A stretch of 64,000 nucleotides of DNA from Tetragonia tetragonoides (Eukaryota; Streptophyta; Magnoliopsida; Caryophyllales; Aizoaceae), in the NCBI GenBank assembly GCA_038025085.1, contig CM076144.1, forward strand, positions 17,075,501-17,139,500, in the 5' to 3' direction. The notes under the pieces were generated by a model. That model did not search any database and was not told the origin of the DNA. It saw only the letters and a program-made list of their open reading frames with translations. The position numbers and the translations under genes were made by a program. Below are positions 45,111-56,900 of this stretch, one piece after another. Numbering within the stretch: the first letter of the stretch is position 1; every line of letters starts with the position of its first letter.

Positions 45111-47232
45111 CAAGAGCTCTCACTAAAATTTTCCAACGTTTGTAACACCTCTTTGATCGACCAATTTGCTGATTATTAGAATCTAGAAAATTACCAGAAC
45201 TACAGTTTGCCCTCATTGCTTAAGCCTTGGTGAAAGTGACCAGATGTCATCTGCGAAATCATACTCGTACATGCCACTCTGAATAATAACAGATCTTCAG
45301 ATGGAACTTAATCCACAGTTAACATCTAGCCTTCCATTCCTAGGCTTTTTTATAAAAAAAAGAAAAATAAAAAAATTCATATTGATGGTGAAAATATCGT
45401 AAATGGATTAAAGACTTAATCGCGACAACATCAACAATACCATAGCTTCAAAAACCCAGCATATTCGAGTAGTAGAAATTCTGCAACTTCAAACTCAAGT
45501 TTGACCACGAGATAACTTTCTGATACAATGTCAAAATGTTGATAGATTCAGCATTCCCTATTGCTTCCCCTATCCTACTCAAATTGCTTATAATCGTGAA
45601 AATAAATCTACAATAATTACTTCTGATTATGACAGTGGTCAAGTTATGGTAATGTACGGTGTACTTCCATCTCATTTGTCATAATAATATGGAATATAAA
45701 ATGAAAGACAAGAGTAACTCACCAAGCAGAATCTGGATCATTGTCTTCACAAAACTGAAGAGATTTCCATAGCTTTATCTTCTGTGCACAATGGATGTGA
45801 TTTGTTGGCTTTTGCCACACTGCAATCGGGGCCTTCTCTGCAATCTTTACCCAGCACATTCTTCTTGCAAGGTCTTCCAAATCAGTTTGTTCCTTTTCCA
45901 GGTCCTTAGCTCCTCTCCCAGCCCTTGTATCTCCTCCTCCAATTAATAGGTGGGCCGGATAATACCCAATAACCACCAGGACGGAGAACACGATCAACTT
46001 CCAGCAGGTATAATCCATCTTTCAGAAAATATTTTCACTAGTTTAGATACAACAGGAATATGAACACCGCCGATGCAAATAGAACAACTTTGATGCAACG
46101 CTAGGAGCTGCTTAATCGTGACAAATTGCTATGTTCTGCATTATGTTGCTTAATTCATAGTAGCATTGAGCATCCGGACTATGGAGTTGTAATATCAAAC
46201 ATGGAACTGCATTTGTTACTTTATAACCATTTTTAGTCAAGTCACTCTATAATTTACAAAGTAAAAGTGGTGATTGTAAAATTTGTATTAGAGAGAAAGA
46301 TACTTCCATCTCATTTCAGAATAACACACTAATTATGATTACCTAATTACCAAAAAAAGAAATAATCAAACAAGTGTTGGTACCATAAGCAGCCCATTGC
46401 ACAAGACAGCGGGAACAGTGAGCAAGATCAAAAGCTCTCGACGGATATGGCAACCTGTAGGTGCTAAGGATACCAACCATTGCAGGAAGTCCTCTTTCCA
46501 AAGCGAACTGCACTTGAGCTTCATGAATATCGACTGGTGCAATGGACATTGTTAGGATATTGTAGTCCAACAAAGCAGCACCAAATGTCCCAACCTGAGA
46601 AGATCGTTCAGGAAGTAGAATATCAAGAACATGAAAGTTCATTGACCAAAACTTCTTGGATGGTCCAAGAGCACGTTGTGTCCTACGCCCAAGCCAATCA
46701 CAGTATGACACATTCACATTTTAAACATTGTATCAAGTTATGAGCAGCATTCCACTCGAATAAAGGACCCCATATGAAAGCTTGTCATGGGTTCAAAAAA
46801 TCTCATTTACCCTCATCAAGAGCAGTGAATCCTTCCAGATATTCAAAGGCAAAAGCTTCTTAAATGATTTAACAACTAAAGACTACAATACAGGGTACAT
46901 TTAATATTTTCCCATGGCTTCTTTAGCATCTAAACAATAAAAACTTTTACTAGGCTTTCACTAGCTTCAATTTTTTGCATTTCATACAAAGTTGTCTTCT
47001 TTCTTCAAATCCTCCCAACCATCAATTCCACAACCTATAAAATAAATGAAAATGCAAGAAATACACAAAGAAAAGCTTAAACTAAGCTCACATTAACTTC
47101 ATAATCCCACATTTGACAAAGATCTGTCTTCTTTTTTTCTTAATCGTCTTAACTATTTATTCCAAAATCATCAAGCAAGAACTATCAAATAGATGAAAAT
47201 GCAGCAAAATTGAGTACCCAAAAGAGTATTTG

Positions 47233-47233
47233 A

Positions 47234-47285
<52 letters not shown>
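47233..47285. repeat. Poly-A homopolymer in methyltransferase intron 1
   Basis: An uninterrupted run of more than 50 A on the plus strand, a few bases from the donor of exon 1. No retroposon body or duplication is attached to it. Confidence 0.95.
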
Positions 47286-47288
<3 letters not shown>

Positions 47289-47962
47289 TCACTTACCCCA
47301 CAACCCACATCAAGAGCAGTACGAATTTTCCCAGATGTCAAAGGCAAAATCTGCTTAATAAACCAATATAACTCTTAACACCTGAAGGAAAAGAAGTCCC
47401 ACCACCAGGAAACACAAACCGGTCACCTTCTAAACGAACCCAATTCTGTTTCTTTTTATCAACAGTAAGTCTTTTATAGGGCACATTATAATACCAAGCC
47501 ATGTTCTTGCTCTTTGGCCATTCAAACGGTTTCCGGTAACCGGCACTGGAGTTTTTGGCCAATTTCAGGGCAATGTCTTTCCCTATGGAAAAATCTCTTT
47601 GTTGAAAATTGTTTTGCCCTGTTTGAATCTTGACATGGGCAGTAATTTGTGAAGTTTTGTGGGCAGAATTTGATGGGTTTGTGTTGGGGTTTGGGTGGAG
47701 AGAGAAAATCATCTGAATTTTGAGCTGGGAAATCAAGGGTGTTGGGAATAATAGAGGGGTTTAAGCTTGGGTTAAGGTTTTCTGGGTTTAAGGTGAAATT
47801 GGTGGTGATAGAGGTTGTTATGGTGGTGGTTGTGATGGCGGGAGTGGTGGTGAAGGAGCCAATAAGGTAGAGGAGAGACAAAATAAGGGAAACTAGGATG
47901 ATTGTGAAAATGGGATTTTGGATTATAGTAAGTTTTGAAAGATATGGGATCTGGGGAGCCAT

Positions 47963-48483
47963 CTTTTCTGAGAAAGTTTTATACTTGTGATTAGTGAGTG
48001 TATTTTTTTTTCTGGGAAAGTATATTTTGGGGTTTGTTGGATATTCTGACTTCTGAATTTTACAGTGTATTTTGGAACTTTAAGTCAATGAGTAAAACGA
48101 AATAAAATTAGAGAAAACTATAAAATTTTTAAATTTTCTTTGTTTGTTGGTAGTGCGGAAAACTGTGGAAAATTAAAAATATGGAAATCTCCTAGTTATA
48201 ATTTGCTCAATTAGATTTTCATAGTTTTTCCCTCAAAATCGATGGAAAATTTGTGAAAATATGAGGAAATTTAAAAAGAAAGCCTTTATTCTACCATAGA
48301 TTTTTAGAATAACCAACCAAACAAAAGAAAACGATGTAAATCTCCTACATTTCTACAACATTTAAACCAATAAACTAAACAAGTGAAAATGATAAGATTT
48401 CCACTGTTTTACTTTTATGTAGATTTCCATAGATTTACTTTTCTACAGTTTTCCTCAATTACAAAGTTCTCAAACATAGTATT
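47963..48483. other. Upstream flank of the methyltransferase gene
   Basis: AT-rich presumed promoter. On the minus strand AAAATATAC at about 48020-48030 is a possible TATA-like site, not certain. No other feature was seen. Confidence 0.4.
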
Positions 48484-48501
48484 AATGAGTGGCATTTTTG
48501 C

Positions 48502-49329
48502 ACTACCACTACTAGAGGGGTTTTAGAGAGAGAGACTCTTGCCTTCTCTCTAGAATCCCTTTTCTTAGGGGGAAAAAAAAAAAGAAAGAAAAGCAACACA
48601 AACCCTAGCATATGCTTCAAGCAGCCGTTTCAGCTTTCTTCCCTTCTAGTTTCTATGTTTTCAGGCCATTCTTCCTCCTTTTCCCTCTTATTCAAATAAT
48701 CAAACCATCTATTAAAGCTAGGTTTATGCTAGTTTTCTTTTCAGAAATGGTTTGTTAGGAAAAATTTGATGAGAGAGAATGAGAAGATAAAGAAGAAGAG
48801 TAAGAAGCCCGATATCAGTGCCATGTCTGTCACCGGCCTGAGTTGACACGAAGTCCGACACCGCTCGTCCATCTCTCCATCACCGAATCCTTGGTTCCGA
48901 TCTAGATCGTCTTCTAGGTTGCTCCTTTTTTATTTAGATCGATTCCTGGGTTGTTGGTAAGTCAGATTTAGGAAGAATGTGAACCCTCATTAGAATTTGG
49001 AGTTTTTTTGGATCTTAGATCTGAAAAACAACCTAAAACGCAAAACAAAAAAACAAAAAAAAAAAAATTTAAAAAAAACCTTTGGTTGCTAGTGATTGAG
49101 ATTCTCGGTTTATGGAGCTGAAGAACAAGATATGTTAGGAAGATGAAGATGAAGATGGTTCAATTTTAGTTTTGGCTAATTTGTATCATTTTTAGATTTC
49201 TTTTTTATTTGTTCTTAGCTGTAATTGTTTCATCTAAGCCCTTCACTAATCTGTTAGTGAAGGCACTTTAGGTTAATCTCCAAAGGAGATTACCTGGTTG
49301 TCTTGCCTTTTCAAAAAAATAAAAATAAA
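48502..49329 (+). mobile_element. Non-autonomous LINE derivative with 18 bp TSD
   Basis: The 828 bp insert is flanked by a perfect duplication AATGAGTGGCATTTTTGC (48484-48501 and 49330-49347). It starts with a leader-like GA/CT-rich region and ends with an A-rich tail. Its last ~60 bp (cactttaggttaatctc, then acctggttgtcttgcctttt) match the 3' end of the LINE at 7566-7620 (gctttaggttatcctc, then acctggttttcttgtctttt). There is no open frame for LINE proteins. It is best read as a LINE leader joined to a LINE 3' end, mobilised in trans. Confidence 0.9.
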
Positions 49330-49347
49330 AATGAGTGGCATTTTTGC

Positions 49348-50782
49348 TAAGTGCCATGAGTGGATGGTGTAACAGGAAATGTAACGTTTTTGGTGAGATT
49401 AATGTTTGACTGTCAAGATGGAGACAAACAGTTGGTATTGGGTCATGGCCTTGAGTCCATGACCCGTGCTGACAAGCTGTTGGTACGATCCAACCCGGTT
49501 TTGGCAAGACACAGGTCGAGCATGACTTCTGCATAGTCCTATTAAATGGGTCGGGTCGAGTTCGGATCAGTCACGGGTTTGCACCATGAGCATGACGGGT
49601 TCTGGTCGAGTTTCGGGTAAAAACAACTTTTTTTTCTCACAAACTTCGAGACTTGTGTCAGGTTCGGGTCTTTAGTTGGTCGAACCTTTTTGGCTCATGT
49701 TTTAAGCATGTCAGGTTCGGATCTGTTTTTGCCAGTTCTATACGTCTTTTCCCTTGGTAAGAATTGTTGGACAGTAGGTCCTATCCCCTCTCGAATTTTG
49801 TAAGAAACTCAATGCCACACAGACGGAAACAATTGGAGATGATATAGTCCTCAAATGTAAAAAATAGAGTATATATATATAATAAAAAAAAAGTAAAAAG
49901 TAACATTGGAAGCAGGCACAACACGACACAGTCGGGCATAGGTTGTGTCTGATACATCAAGAGTAAGGCGAAACGACATGGTACCACGCAAAACGCACTA
50001 GTCGTGCTGTGGGGCGTGGGGCGTGCGGCGTGCCTCATGGAGCTCCAACTACGAAAACACGACCTAGGCATACTTAGTAAGAGAGAGTGATTGTGCATAA
50101 CATTCCCCTTATTGGGATCTTATAATGACATAGTGATACTACACTTACCACTTATGGCATAGTGTAACTTAGAGAAAGGTAAAACACAACCACATATTAT
50201 ACGTATTCACTCTACTATCTTTGACTCATCGATAAAAGCAATAACTTCACCATTAAAACGGGATTTCTCTAACCATTTCCAAAAAAAGTTCAACTTATTT
50301 ATAAACATAGATGAGACCTTGAAAAATAAGTTGTCACTGAATATCACATTATCAATCAAAACGTTTTATAATACCAAAAATTTTAATTCTCAGGCTTGAG
50401 CTGATCCAACAACTCAATGACAAGAATATGTGAACCGAAAAAGGAAAGCCAAGGTGGGAAAAAGTCATGTCTCTTTGGCCAAAAAGCATATTTTGATCTG
50501 AAAATTGGGAAAAGCATAATTTATTTTTAATAATGCACATCAAAAAGAAATATTAATCTATAGGCAAAAAGAATTAATATATGTCTCATTCACCCAGATT
50601 TCAACTGCTGGTAAGTGGTGAAGACTACTAGCATCCATTAGCTTATATGAAAATCTCATTCATCATCATTTGACATTATTTTGTGTCTTTGCATTGTTTC
50701 GTGCAAACCAACATAAAATTATTTTATAAGAAATAAATAATTTGGTCAGAAGGAAACTGGAAGTTTTTGCCCTTTTAAACTT
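49348..50782. other. Intergenic region with GGGTCGGG-rich remnant
   Basis: 49540-49740 is rich in gggtcgg/ggttcggg words like the centres of the hAT-type MITEs, but no terminal repeats were seen. 49960-50060 holds another cgtggggcgtgcggcgtgcc-type remnant. No gene is recognised. Confidence 0.5.
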
Positions 50783-50800
50783 CTATAAATTCTATAAAAG
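50783..50800 (+). promoter_or_regulatory. TATA region of the DUF914 gene
   Basis: CTATAAATTCTATAAAAG lies 179 bp before the start codon and is followed by a CT-rich leader. Confidence 0.6.
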
Positions 50801-50978
50801 CCGCTTCATATGTTTTTGTGCTTGAGTAGCTTTCAAACTCAACACAGTTCTTTTGTTCACTATCTCTCTCTGCCAATCCCAGAACTTACTGAAATTGGAA
50901 ATTTTGAACTGGGTTTTGGTTAATTTGTAGTAATTTAAACGAGAGAGTTTCTATTAAAACAATTTAAGAGAGAGAGGA

Positions 50979-53900
50979 ATGTCAGCAATTGGGAATATGG
51001 AGTTTTTGAAGAAGAAGATGGTGATAGGCATTGTATTGGGTCAAATTCTCTCACTTATAATTACTTCTACTGGGTTTACATCATCTGAACTTGCACGCAG
51101 AGGTTCATTATTCTCTTGCTCCTTTATATTTTCCCTCAATTAGTAATCATGGGATTCTGGAAAATTTGTTTGGTTGGTTGTAAAAATTTACCCCATCCCC
51201 ATAACTTCTGATTATGAATATGAACTATGTTTACTGTTGTTGAGTTTTTAAACTTCTTCATTTTTTATTTTATTTTCTATATTTGTATTTAACTGTGTTA
51301 CAGTGCAATAATTGATGTAGAGCTTGTTTTTTATTTATTGGGTTCTGGAAAAACTTGGGTTAACAAGTTGTTTTGCATTTTCATGAGTTTATAGTGTTTC
51401 CTTGTTCTCTCAACAAGTTTACATGTAATACTCTGTTTCCTGATGATTTCTATTCTTGGTTCAACTTCAAGTATTAAATTGGGGTTTTAATTCTTTATGT
51501 TCTGTTTGTAAAATGATTTGTTTGGATTTATACTGGTGTTTTTGGTTATTGTGTTCTACCTCTAAATTGAACTTTGCTCATTTCAGGAGTGAATGCACCA
51601 ACTTCTCAGTCCTTTGCAAATTATGTGTTATTGGCTTTGATATATGGATCACTAATGATTTTTAGAAAGAAGGAGCTAAAGGTAAGGCCTTTGTCAGCTT
51701 ACCTTCTTCTTGATTAACTAATGTATCTATGGCGTGCTGCCAACATCGATTTTCGATTTGGGTGTGTCCTTCAATAGCACAAAACTGAAAAGTGAAAACA
51801 TAAATTGTGGTTTTGGCACCCTAAATTTGGACTTCTTGTGTTTTGACTGTTTTAAATTACATATCAGTAACTTCACAAATGAGGATATGATCATTAAGTC
51901 TGCTACATGTTCAATGAGTTGCTAATGAAAAAAAAGTACTAGAATTTGTTCCAACCAATGAAGCAAATGGTCATATCTGCTCATTCAAGACTTCAGTCAC
52001 TTTATGTATTATTAAGAATAAGAAAATAGCTCCTGGATCATGGTGTTGACAAGAACATTTATGTTTGATGCATTATTGTATTTGACTGTTTCTAACTTTG
52101 CATCCTTTAAAGAATTTAGCAAATCAATTATATCTGTTGCATTTCAAAGTTGACTTTGTTATCTTGTTGGCATCATCATTTTGTACCTTCTGATCTTTTA
52201 GCTGTCTGACTTATAAGCTTTCATCATCAACAGTTCAACACACTTGTATTATTATAAATGAAAAAATCTGCGTGGATTTTAGATGAAATTCTAGCTATGC
52301 TTTATGGTAAAGGCACAGGTAAGAGGTAACTATTGTAAAGAACTTTGGTTATTCTCTTCTTATTTGAAAAGCAGAAAAAAGAAAATTGGTGCCTTAATAT
52401 TTACAAGTTTATACTTCTCCGAGTAAAAGTTCCTACTTCGGAAATTAACCAGGAGTAAGAGAGCTTGACAAGGTTACCTAGAAATGAGTGATCGCAGTAA
52501 TGTGGCTGACATTTCTTGTAACCATATGTCGTGATCTGAATCTACCTTGCACACTGCAAGGACAGTGTATGATCAGTGTGAGGGGATGTTTATTTGATAT
52601 TTAACATTGATAGTCAGCAATGAAGCCATAACTTGTTTTAGTATATACTTGAAAGGGGAAAAAGGGGAGAAGGAAATATGAACAATGAAAAGGATGCTTA
52701 ACCACAAAAGGCAGGTTCTTATGGAAGGGATAGTAACACAACAATGAAAGGAATCCAGTTAACTTGTTTGTACCATGATTTGTGTTGTATCCAGTCTTTA
52801 TTATGTTCCATGGCACATATTATATTGATTACGTAACCCCCCCCCCCCCCCCCCTCAAAGATCTAAGCTTTGTGGTAAATTTGGTTAGTCTTCTGCTCTT
52901 AATTAGGTTTTTGCTGACAGTTTCAGATTATGTCATACAGGCAAAATGGTATTTTTACACACTTCTCGGATTGATAGATGTGGAGGCAAATTTTCTAGGC
53001 ATGTTGCTCTTCCATATGCCTTTTTACTTTTAAGCACTTGGGTTTTACTTTACCTCAATAATAAGAGAGTGCCTTTTTCACTTTTGCAAATGCACTGCAA
53101 AATTTGGATTAATATGTTTAAGTAGGGTGTACATTCAATCATTCATTACTCAAATGATGGCAGTACCTTCCCCTGATTAGGTTACAGTGAGGGGAGGACA
53201 GAAAGCCTTCACCTGAAAATTTAACGATCTACAGTTGTTGTTTGTAAGAATCCAATTTACCGGTACTGCTGGCTCTTGCCTCTTTTGATCTCTGTGTATT
53301 TTAATCGTGATTACTAATCGTGATTACTGATGACATTGATAATTGCTGTCTGAAGAATTGTTCCCAACTTCATTTGTGCAGTGGTGAAAGCATATCAATA
53401 CACATCCCTGACAAGTGTTATGCTTTTGGATTGTTGGTCAATTCCCTGTGTTATTATTCTCACCCGGATTTTTCTGAAGACAAAGTACGGGTGGAAAAAG
53501 TTGGGGGGCGTTATCATCTGTATTGTTGGTCTAGTCATGGTTGTTCTTTCAGACGTCCACGCACAGGACCGAAAAGGTTACAGACAACTTTCTGATTTCT
53601 GGCTCTATTTCTCTTGTTGAATTTCGATGGTGGCATTGGTAATTTATTGCTTGTGTTCTCTATCTTCGTCAAACTGAAATCTGCCAGCATAGATGCATTC
53701 TGGTCATATGATAGTATGGTACACCCTTTGCTAGTATCAACAGATGCGAAAGTTAATGCTGATCATGTAGTGCTTCAAATGAGCTTGCACATTTTTAGTA
53801 CGCTTGTGACAGGTCTCAATATCAATATGGATAAGATTTAATGGATTGTTTTAAAATAATTTCTTAGTTTACAATGGATATCTCCAGATTCTCCACCTAT

Positions 53901-56900
53901 TTTATTGTGCATTCTATGCTAAATAGGCCTGCATTGTCATGTGTAGTATTAGCTTCTTATTCACGTTTATAGTCCAGAGCAATATCTTGGTTTTGAGGTG
54001 GTACTGTTAATGACTTCGTTTTTGTGCTTAGTTTTGATAGTCTACCATATACTCGTAGTAGTTACTACTGTACTACGTATAAACGGGAACAGCTAGGTTC
54101 ACGTCACTCAAAGAGTATCAATCAGGATGCTTCTGATGATCTAATTCCTTTATATCATTAAATATCTTATCATCATTTTCTTTTGTTATAATTTCCAGAT
54201 TTTTCATTTAAATTTTAACGGATTCTTGATGTATCCATGTGTGGGTGTTTAGATCATGGAAGCAATCCGATCAAAGGAGACATGCTTGTGATAGCTGGCG
54301 CTACCCTTTATGCAGTCAGTAATGTTAGTGAGGTACGTGTGTTATATTGATGTGCATTGTGAGCCCTACCCTTTATGCAGTCAGTAATGTTAGTGAGGTA
54401 CGTGTATTATATCAATGTGTATCATGTTAGCATTTGCAAATGTTAGATCACTAGTTTTGTTTATTTATGCAATAAAGAAAATATTAGATGAGAAAATTCC
54501 CAACTAAAAAACAATAAAAAGGAAATAGATGAGACAGTCTTTTGACAGTTAACATCTATGCTTGGAACTGCTGGTCTTCTATGCATGGATGGTTCATTGT
54601 TAACAAACATCGTTGAGCAATCTGATGCTGAGGCTAGCTATAGGATTAGGGTTGACTGGCATTGGAGAGTGGAATATGCAAATCAGTAGCGCCATTATGT
54701 TGCCACATATTATATTTGTATCTCTTATATAGAATAAGTTTGGTCTGTGATACTTTGTCCTTGCTAACGCAAATCGTATAACTCTTGACTGCTTATATTG
54801 TTAATAGTGATTTGCACTTTGAACTTGTATATATCTTATCAGAATATGACAATTGGGGTGAAGATAAGTTTCATTACTTTACCTAGGTTTGAGTTTTTGC
54901 CTGTTGAGTATCTTGTGGTACGTGTAGTTTTGATTTTAGAAACATAGGAATATGTAATATATGTGTCCACCATTTCCATTGGAGCCAAAAGCTTCACTAC
55001 TTTTTGGCTTTGGAATATAATGGACTAAAGCAAAATGGCTCATAAAACTGTCAGCACTTCTTATTTATTGTGAAGTTGCCGATGGTCGTCGCACTTCGGA
55101 TCTCGGGTCAAACGGAAACAGCCTCTCTGTGAGACTCTCACAGGGGTAAGGCTGCGTACAATCGACCCCCCCCCCCTACCCTGCCTAGGCGGGAGCCTCT
55201 TTGGAGGCACTGGGGTAGTGTTGTTGTTGTTGTTGTTGTTGTTGTTGTAGGAATATGTAATATGTATTTGATGCAAGCAAAAACCAGATTATTGTTTTTC
55301 CTTTCAAATATATGGTCAAATTAGAAATGAGGTCTCAAAATGTTTTTCCTTCATAGTATTAGCCTTCTAGGAAGTAGGAATGACTGTTTTCTTTTCAGTG
55401 TCACTCCTTTGACCACGAACTCGTGAACAAGAGAATATGAAATGAAATTTTTTTGTGATTGTTGAAGAAATTGCCATGATCCCTGCTCTGTTTACCCTTG
55501 TCCATTTTTAATAGAGGCAAAAGAGTCACCATTTTCTAAGAGCTGGATTATAATCTACTAAGTGAAACTTTTGGACCCACAATACCCCACATAGCAGGAA
55601 CACTGACAGACAGGTTGATTTGTTTTGGTATGTTTACCCAGCCGAAGGAAGTACTATATTCTTGGGGGCAAGCATTTGTATATAACACTTATTCTTTAAC
55701 GCAAGGGTTCATAATGACGTGTAGACCACATCTAGGATGGAGTTACTATTTCTGTTTTGGTTTTGCCTGTCTATCTACTTCTATTTGCCTCGATTGTTGT
55801 TTCTACTGTTTGATCTTGTGATAATCAAACTTTTCAGTGGCTTGGGTTTTGCTATGCATTTCTACCTTTGGAATGTATTTGAAACTCCAACAGGCTTTTC
55901 TCTAATTAGGACATTCAAACTTTGTGAAGGACAGATGCTCGCCTTAGAACTATTTTGTTTTTTCCTGTAGATATGTTTGATGCACGTTAAGTGTGATTCT
56001 TTTAAACAATTTTTTCTTTCAAGCTGTAGGTGTTTCATCAAACTCCAATAAAAATAAAAAAGCATGAACTTGGAGGCCGGATCTACCCTCGTAAAATTCT
56101 GTACTATTGTTTCTGTATATGAATAGAGAACCTTCATTTAGTGGGTTCAATCATAGTTTGTGAGACTTCTGTTTGATGATTTTCTGTCCAGAATCCACAT
56201 GTCATGTAACAAAGTCCTATACTAGTCTTTTGCAGTATTGCATCTTCTAATACAGGTCCACTGACTTCATGCAGGAGTTCCTTGTGAAAAGTGCCGATAG
56301 AGTTGAACTCATGGCAATGTTGGGACTTTTTGGTGCGATTGTTAGCGCCATCCAAATGTATCCTTGTTTTTAACTTGTAGTCGTTATATATGTTCTCTCG
56401 AGGTTTTCATCTGGAATGTCATTGTTATTAAACACTCTTAATACAACTTTGTTATATGTGCTCCTATTAGTATGGCACTTATAGTTTCCCTTGATAGACT
56501 TGATGTTTACATGTTCATTGCATAACATGACATACATACTAAGAAACAACAAAAGTTGCGGTGTAATGTTATTGAGGGTCCAATCAGGATTATAAAACTA
56601 GCCCTTAACAATTTTTTAGAAGCATACTGGAGCGTGGTGAGCTCAAGTCCATCCACTGGTCAGCTGGAGCGGTAAGTCATTATTCATGTGATCATATCTC
56701 TCCCCTATCCCCTCCAGCCCCAAATCCCACGTGAGTCGAGGGAGGGCACTCAATAAGAGTTTCTTATAACTAGCTTTCCCTTATACTCATGAGGACAGTT
56801 TTTTGTGTTATGTTAATGTATGACTGCATGAAAAAGTTAGTTACTTTCCAATGAAACAAAAGAAAGTAAAATGCAGTTTTTTTCCTATTATACATACATG

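Larger units (their letters stand above)
40566..47962 (-). pseudogene. PMT/QUA2-type methyltransferase, three frame breaks
   Basis: Plant DUF248 proteins are Golgi type II membrane methyltransferases thought to methyl-esterify pectin, using S-adenosylmethionine. Exons: 47962-47297, 46594-46384, 46018-45723, 42508-42119, 41567-41490, 40767-40566 (TGA 40566-40568). Visible features are an N-terminal anchor (IFTIILVSLILSLLYLIG), FHRERHCPEIGQ, QNWVRLEGDRFVFPGGGTSF, the SAM motif [34 protein letters not shown] and GAVIVRDH. The order and length (about 620 residues) fit the PMT15/16/18 group. Frame breaks lie near 47532-47545, 47351-47365 and 45906-45920; after each the expected protein resumes in another frame. 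Splice sites are intact and exon 4 is perfect, so this is either a young pseudogene or a locus with indel errors in the assembly. Confidence 0.9.

Noticed and set aside
47233..47285. Poly-A run as the tail of a retroposed gene
   Set aside because: No retroposon body or flanking duplication is attached; it sits in an ordinary intron.
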